Assembly (NCBI RefSeq): GCF_013282665.1
Contig: NZ_CP054041.1
Span: forward strand, 2,028,001 to 2,092,000
Source: Listeria monocytogenes
GTDB lineage: Bacteria > Bacillota > Bacilli > Lactobacillales > Listeriaceae
Direction: 5' to 3'
DNA: 64,000 nt
Positions 61,671-64,000 of this stretch are shown here, piece after piece. The position numbers and the translations under genes were made by a program. A model generated the notes under the pieces. It saw only the letters and a program-made list of their open reading frames with translations, searched no databases and had not been told where the DNA came from. Position 1 is the stretch's first letter. Each line of letters begins with the position of its first letter.

Positions 61671-63476
61671 CTATAGCATTTCTAAGATTTGTAACATATT
61701 TTGATTCATTAATTTCATTTCTTTGCGTTTCAGCGGATAATGCCCTAATAGTAAGGCTTGGATGTAAAGTACATTCACAATCACGGATAATTCTTTCACT
61801 GTTTTTTCAGAAGTGAAAAGTCGTTTAATCAGCTCATTATCTAAATTTAAATACAAGTGAGCGAGCGGGGCAGGTTCTTGCTCTTTTTGAATGCTTTCTA
61901 AAATATCACTAAAAACAGAATTCGTTTCTTCGACAGCTCGTTCTAGTTCACGTAATTCCTGTGTTGCAGTAGAATGGATGAAAATAATCGGTAAATCTTT
62001 CGGTTCAAAATGTTTAATTAATACATCTGTATCAAAATCAGCCATCATACTATTCATTTCTGTCAAAATAGGTTGGTAAGCTTGTTCTTCACTCACTGTC
62101 ATAGGGCGTAATTTATTGGTCATTTCTTCCGGTTCGATTAAGATAAATTCTGTTCCCTCAACAAAATAACTTAATTGCGCTAAAATTGGAGAGTCATAGG
62201 AATAACCGCCGTTAATAAGTGTCATGCCGCTTGATCGCGCAATATCTTTAATTTGTCTAAAATCATCGACCGAATAGGTGTAGTAGATGACATCATTTTT
62301 ATCAATTATATCGCCTAGTTTTTCCTCTCCATTCAAAGTTCGAACTGGAAGGTAAGGATAAATTAATTTTAAAAATGGTACGTCTTCACTCGCAAGTGCT
62401 TTAAAACCGAGATAATGTGTTGCTAACAATTTCTTTAGTGCCTCTTCCGAAAGTGTTTCAATACCTTTTTTCAAAGCAACGCCTAGCTCATCGGAAACAC
62501 TGGTTAAGCGCTCATTTTTATAAAAGGCTTCACGGGAAGCAACGGGTTGAAGTTCGTCTGTCCAAAGCACACATTTAGCGAAGAAGGACCAATCCGGCAA
62601 AATATTATTCGCTTCACTAGTAACATACATATTATTTAAAAATACTGTGTGCTTACGTGTCGCATTCATTTGAACAGCATGGGGAATCATATAAGCAATC
62701 CCAAATGTTCTCCCGGATTCATTTTCAATTAAGAAATAATCTTGAAAATGCGTCCCCAAAATATATTCACCGTACTTAATTATTTGCTCTCTTGGAAGAT
62801 TGAATAACGTTTCTTTGTTCGAAAACTGTTTGGTCCAACTATTAATTTCTTCTTCTAAACCATTGATTTCTACTATTATATTACTTTCTAAAGAGGAGCC
62901 GTATTTTTTCAATGTATTAATTAATTCTTCTACATCCTCGCATTCAGGATGCTCCTCTAAATCAGCACGTAAGCGCAAATACACTTGTGTACCTGGTTCG
63001 CGAGTTTCCGCTTCTATTTTTCGAACCGAATAAGTCCCGTCCGCTTTACCACGCCATTCTGTTGTATCACCATCTTTCTTGGAAGTGGAAATCATTACAA
63101 TTTCATCACTAACAATAAAACAAGAAAGTAAGCCAATTCCAAAACGACCGATGAAATCATTGGAATGCTCGCCATCAAAGTCTTTTTCGCCTTTAGAAGA
63201 ATTAGCAATCGTTGCGAGAAAAGCGTGGACTTCCTCTTCGGTCAAACCAATTCCGTTATCTTCTAAAATCAAAGTTTTTTCATTTGTGTTCCCTGTTAGA
63301 GACACGAGGATTTTTCCTTCTAAAGTTGGCGTTAAAATTTTTCTAGCACGAATGGCATCGGTTGCATTTTGCAGTAATTCGCGAATATAAACATCTTTTT
63401 CGTCATAAAGGTGGTTGGAGAGAATATCAATCATACCAGCCAAGTTCACCTGAAAACGGTGAGAGTGATTTTCCAT
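61671..63476 (-). CDS. Hsp90-family chaperone (HtpG-like)
   Basis: 601 residues. The N-terminal GHKL ATPase has IRELLQNATDAIRARK (Glu and Asn of the ATP site), LEDNGIGLTEEEVHAFLATIANSSKG and FIGRFGIGLLSCFIV (the lid and G2 box). The middle domain carries the conserved Arg region near VASREAFYKNERL. The C-terminal third is shorter and more divergent than in classical HtpG (about 625). It is a diverged paralogue-type HSP90, annotated as heat-shock-like in Listeria. GATCC and AGGAGG precede the ATG. It is co-transcribed with the TPR-like gene. Confidence 0.88.
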   Translation of the reverse strand: MENHSHRFQVNLAGMIDILSNHLYDEKDVYIRELLQNATDAIRARKILTPTLEGKILVSLTGNTNEKTLILEDNGIGLTEEEVHAFLATIANSSKGEKDFDGEHSNDFIGRFGIGLLSCFIVSDEIVMISTSKKDGDTTEWRGKADGTYSVRKIEAETREPGTQVYLRLRADLEEHPECEDVEELINTLKKYGSSLESNIIVEINGLEEEINSWTKQFSNKETLFNLPREQIIKYGEYILGTHFQDYFLIENESGRTFGIAYMIPHAVQMNATRKHTVFLNNMYVTSEANNILPDWSFFAKCVLWTDELQPVASREAFYKNERLTSVSDELGVALKKGIETLSEEALKKLLATHYLGFKALASEDVPFLKLIYPYLPVRTLNGEEKLGDIIDKNDVIYYTYSVDDFRQIKDIARSSGMTLINGGYSYDSPILAQLSYFVEGTEFILIEPEEMTNKLRPMTVSEEQAYQPILTEMNSMMADFDTDVLIKHFEPKDLPIIFIHSTATQELRELERAVEETNSVFSDILESIQKEQEPAPLAHLYLNLDNELIKRLFTSEKTVKELSVIVNVLYIQALLLGHYPLKRKEMKLMNQNMLQILEML

Positions 63477-63605
63477 TATTGATCCTCCTAGTTGTATAAA
63501 AGTCCTTTTTATTCTATCATAAAAAAAGAGATAAATAATGAAAAAACAATAATAGATGTTTAAGAATTTATATCAGTGGTAAATACTTTGTGATGGTTTC
63601 CACAC

Positions 63606-63634
63606 TGGACATGGACGCGAAAATAGATTATACT
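63606..63634 (+). promoter_or_regulatory. Sigma-A promoter of fri
   Basis: TGGACA (63606-63611), 17 nt, TATACT (63629-63634), just upstream of the PerR box. Confidence 0.65.
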
Positions 63635-63644
63635 TATTATTAAG

Positions 63645-63659
63645 TGATAATCATTATAA
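63645..63659 (+). promoter_or_regulatory. PerR box of fri
   Basis: TGATAATCATTATAA matches the consensus TTATAATNATTATAA in 13 of 14 fixed positions. It lies between the promoter and the ribosome site, where PerR represses fri until peroxide stress. Confidence 0.85.
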
Positions 63660-63677
63660 AATAGGAGGAAGATAATT

Positions 63678-64000
63678 ATGAAAACAATTAACTCAGTAGA
63701 CACAAAGGAATTTTTGAATCACCAAGTAGCGAACCTAAACGTATTCACAGTAAAAATTCATCAAATTCATTGGTATATGAGAGGACACAACTTCTTCACT
63801 TTACATGAAAAAATGGATGATTTATATAGCGAATTCGGCGAACAAATGGATGAAGTAGCAGAACGTTTACTAGCAATCGGCGGAAGCCCATTCTCAACAT
63901 TAAAAGAGTTTTTAGAAAATGCGAGCGTAGAAGAAGCTCCTTATACGAAACCAAAAACAATGGATCAATTAATGGAAGACTTAGTTGGAACATTAGAATT
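63678..64000 (+). CDS. fri: Dps-family ferritin Fri (3' truncated by the window)
   Basis: 107 codons are present. The ferroxidase residues of Dps proteins are visible: His31 in IHQIHWYMRGH, His43 and Asp47 in FFTLHEKMDDLY, and Asp58 and Glu62 in QMDEVAERL. Fri stores iron using hydrogen peroxide and protects Listeria against oxidative stress, cold and heat. AGGAGG lies before the ATG. It is controlled by a PerR box and, in L. monocytogenes, also by SigB. It is transcribed away from the Hsp90-like gene. Confidence 0.96.
   Translation, partial: MKTINSVDTKEFLNHQVANLNVFTVKIHQIHWYMRGHNFFTLHEKMDDLYSEFGEQMDEVAERLLAIGGSPFSTLKEFLENASVEEAPYTKPKTMDQLMEDLVGTLE

Noticed and set aside
63584..63620. Second SigB promoter of fri (GTTTCC with a downstream GC-rich stretch)
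   Set aside because: A GTTT-like element exists, but no GGGWAW follows at a correct distance, so I could not support it from the sequence.

Overview
The window is a low-GC Firmicute chromosome segment with the gene content and order of Listeria (sensu stricto group, L. monocytogenes or a close relative). The anchors are the complete SigB operon (rsbR-S-T-U-V-W-sigB-rsbX) behind alr-mazEF, srtA and lplA1 near the 3' half, ltaS, and fri at the right edge. From memory the order matches EGD-e lmo0877 to lmo0943. The racemase differs from the L. monocytogenes sequence as I remember it at several places, so I do not assign a species. No prophage, insertion sequence or CRISPR array was seen.

Layout. 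1-5.9 kb: end of a sugar-phosphate deaminase-like gene, an aldo/keto reductase, a TIM-barrel isomerase, an LPXTG/LysM wall protein, a small secreted protein and a ydbS-ydbT-like pair. 6.1-9.8 kb: hemY, acpS, alr, mazE, mazF. 10.0-15.0 kb: the SigB stressosome operon, with a SigB promoter before rsbV. 15.1-19.5 kb: SulP transporter, Tex, SprT-like protein. 19.6-25.7 kb: tRNA-Asn/Ser, a broken ybiA-like gene, small accessory genes, a PTS IIC with its GntR regulator, tRNA-Glu/Asp, OsmC, a YdeI-like protein and a phosphatase. 25.7-33.8 kb: glutathione reductase, a phosphoglycerate-mutase-like enzyme, an AI-2E permease, a GntR/YtrA unit, a GyrI-like protein, a formate/nitrite channel and a succinate-semialdehyde dehydrogenase. 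33.9-39.4 kb: a PTS IIB-IIC-IIA, phospho-beta-glucosidase and PRD-regulator operon under a cre site. 39.4-46.9 kb: an ABC-F resistance gene with an attenuator leader, a UPF0718/TIGR03943 metal-type pair, coaA, and an ABC exporter with a TetR regulator. 46.9-56.3 kb: ltaS, a DNA glycosylase, srtA, a lipoprotein, a beta-lactamase-fold protein, lplA1, a VTT membrane protein and a GT39 glycosyltransferase. 56.4-64 kb: tRNA-Gly, queG, trmL, a nitroreductase, a small membrane protein, a LMW tyrosine phosphatase, a SUKH protein, an Hsp90-like chaperone with a helical-repeat partner, and the start of fri.

How it works together. The SigB module should read environmental stress through RsbR/RsbS/RsbT and pass it to RsbU. 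RsbU dephosphorylates RsbV, which then frees SigB from RsbW. Several genes in the same window carry SigB-type promoters (the LPXTG protein, rsbV itself, the GyrI-like gene, the lmo0937-like membrane peptide). In this genome rsbU carries an in-frame TAA that removes its last 23 residues, including the conserved DD-F-T metal-binding motif, so the environmental branch is probably broken. SrtA in the same window would anchor the LPXTG protein. Other points of interest are a phospho-beta-glucosidase with Gln in place of the acid/base Glu, an intrinsic-terminator palindrome inside the sprT-like coding sequence, and terminator-containing leaders before rsbR, the SulP gene, ltaS and the ABC-F gene.
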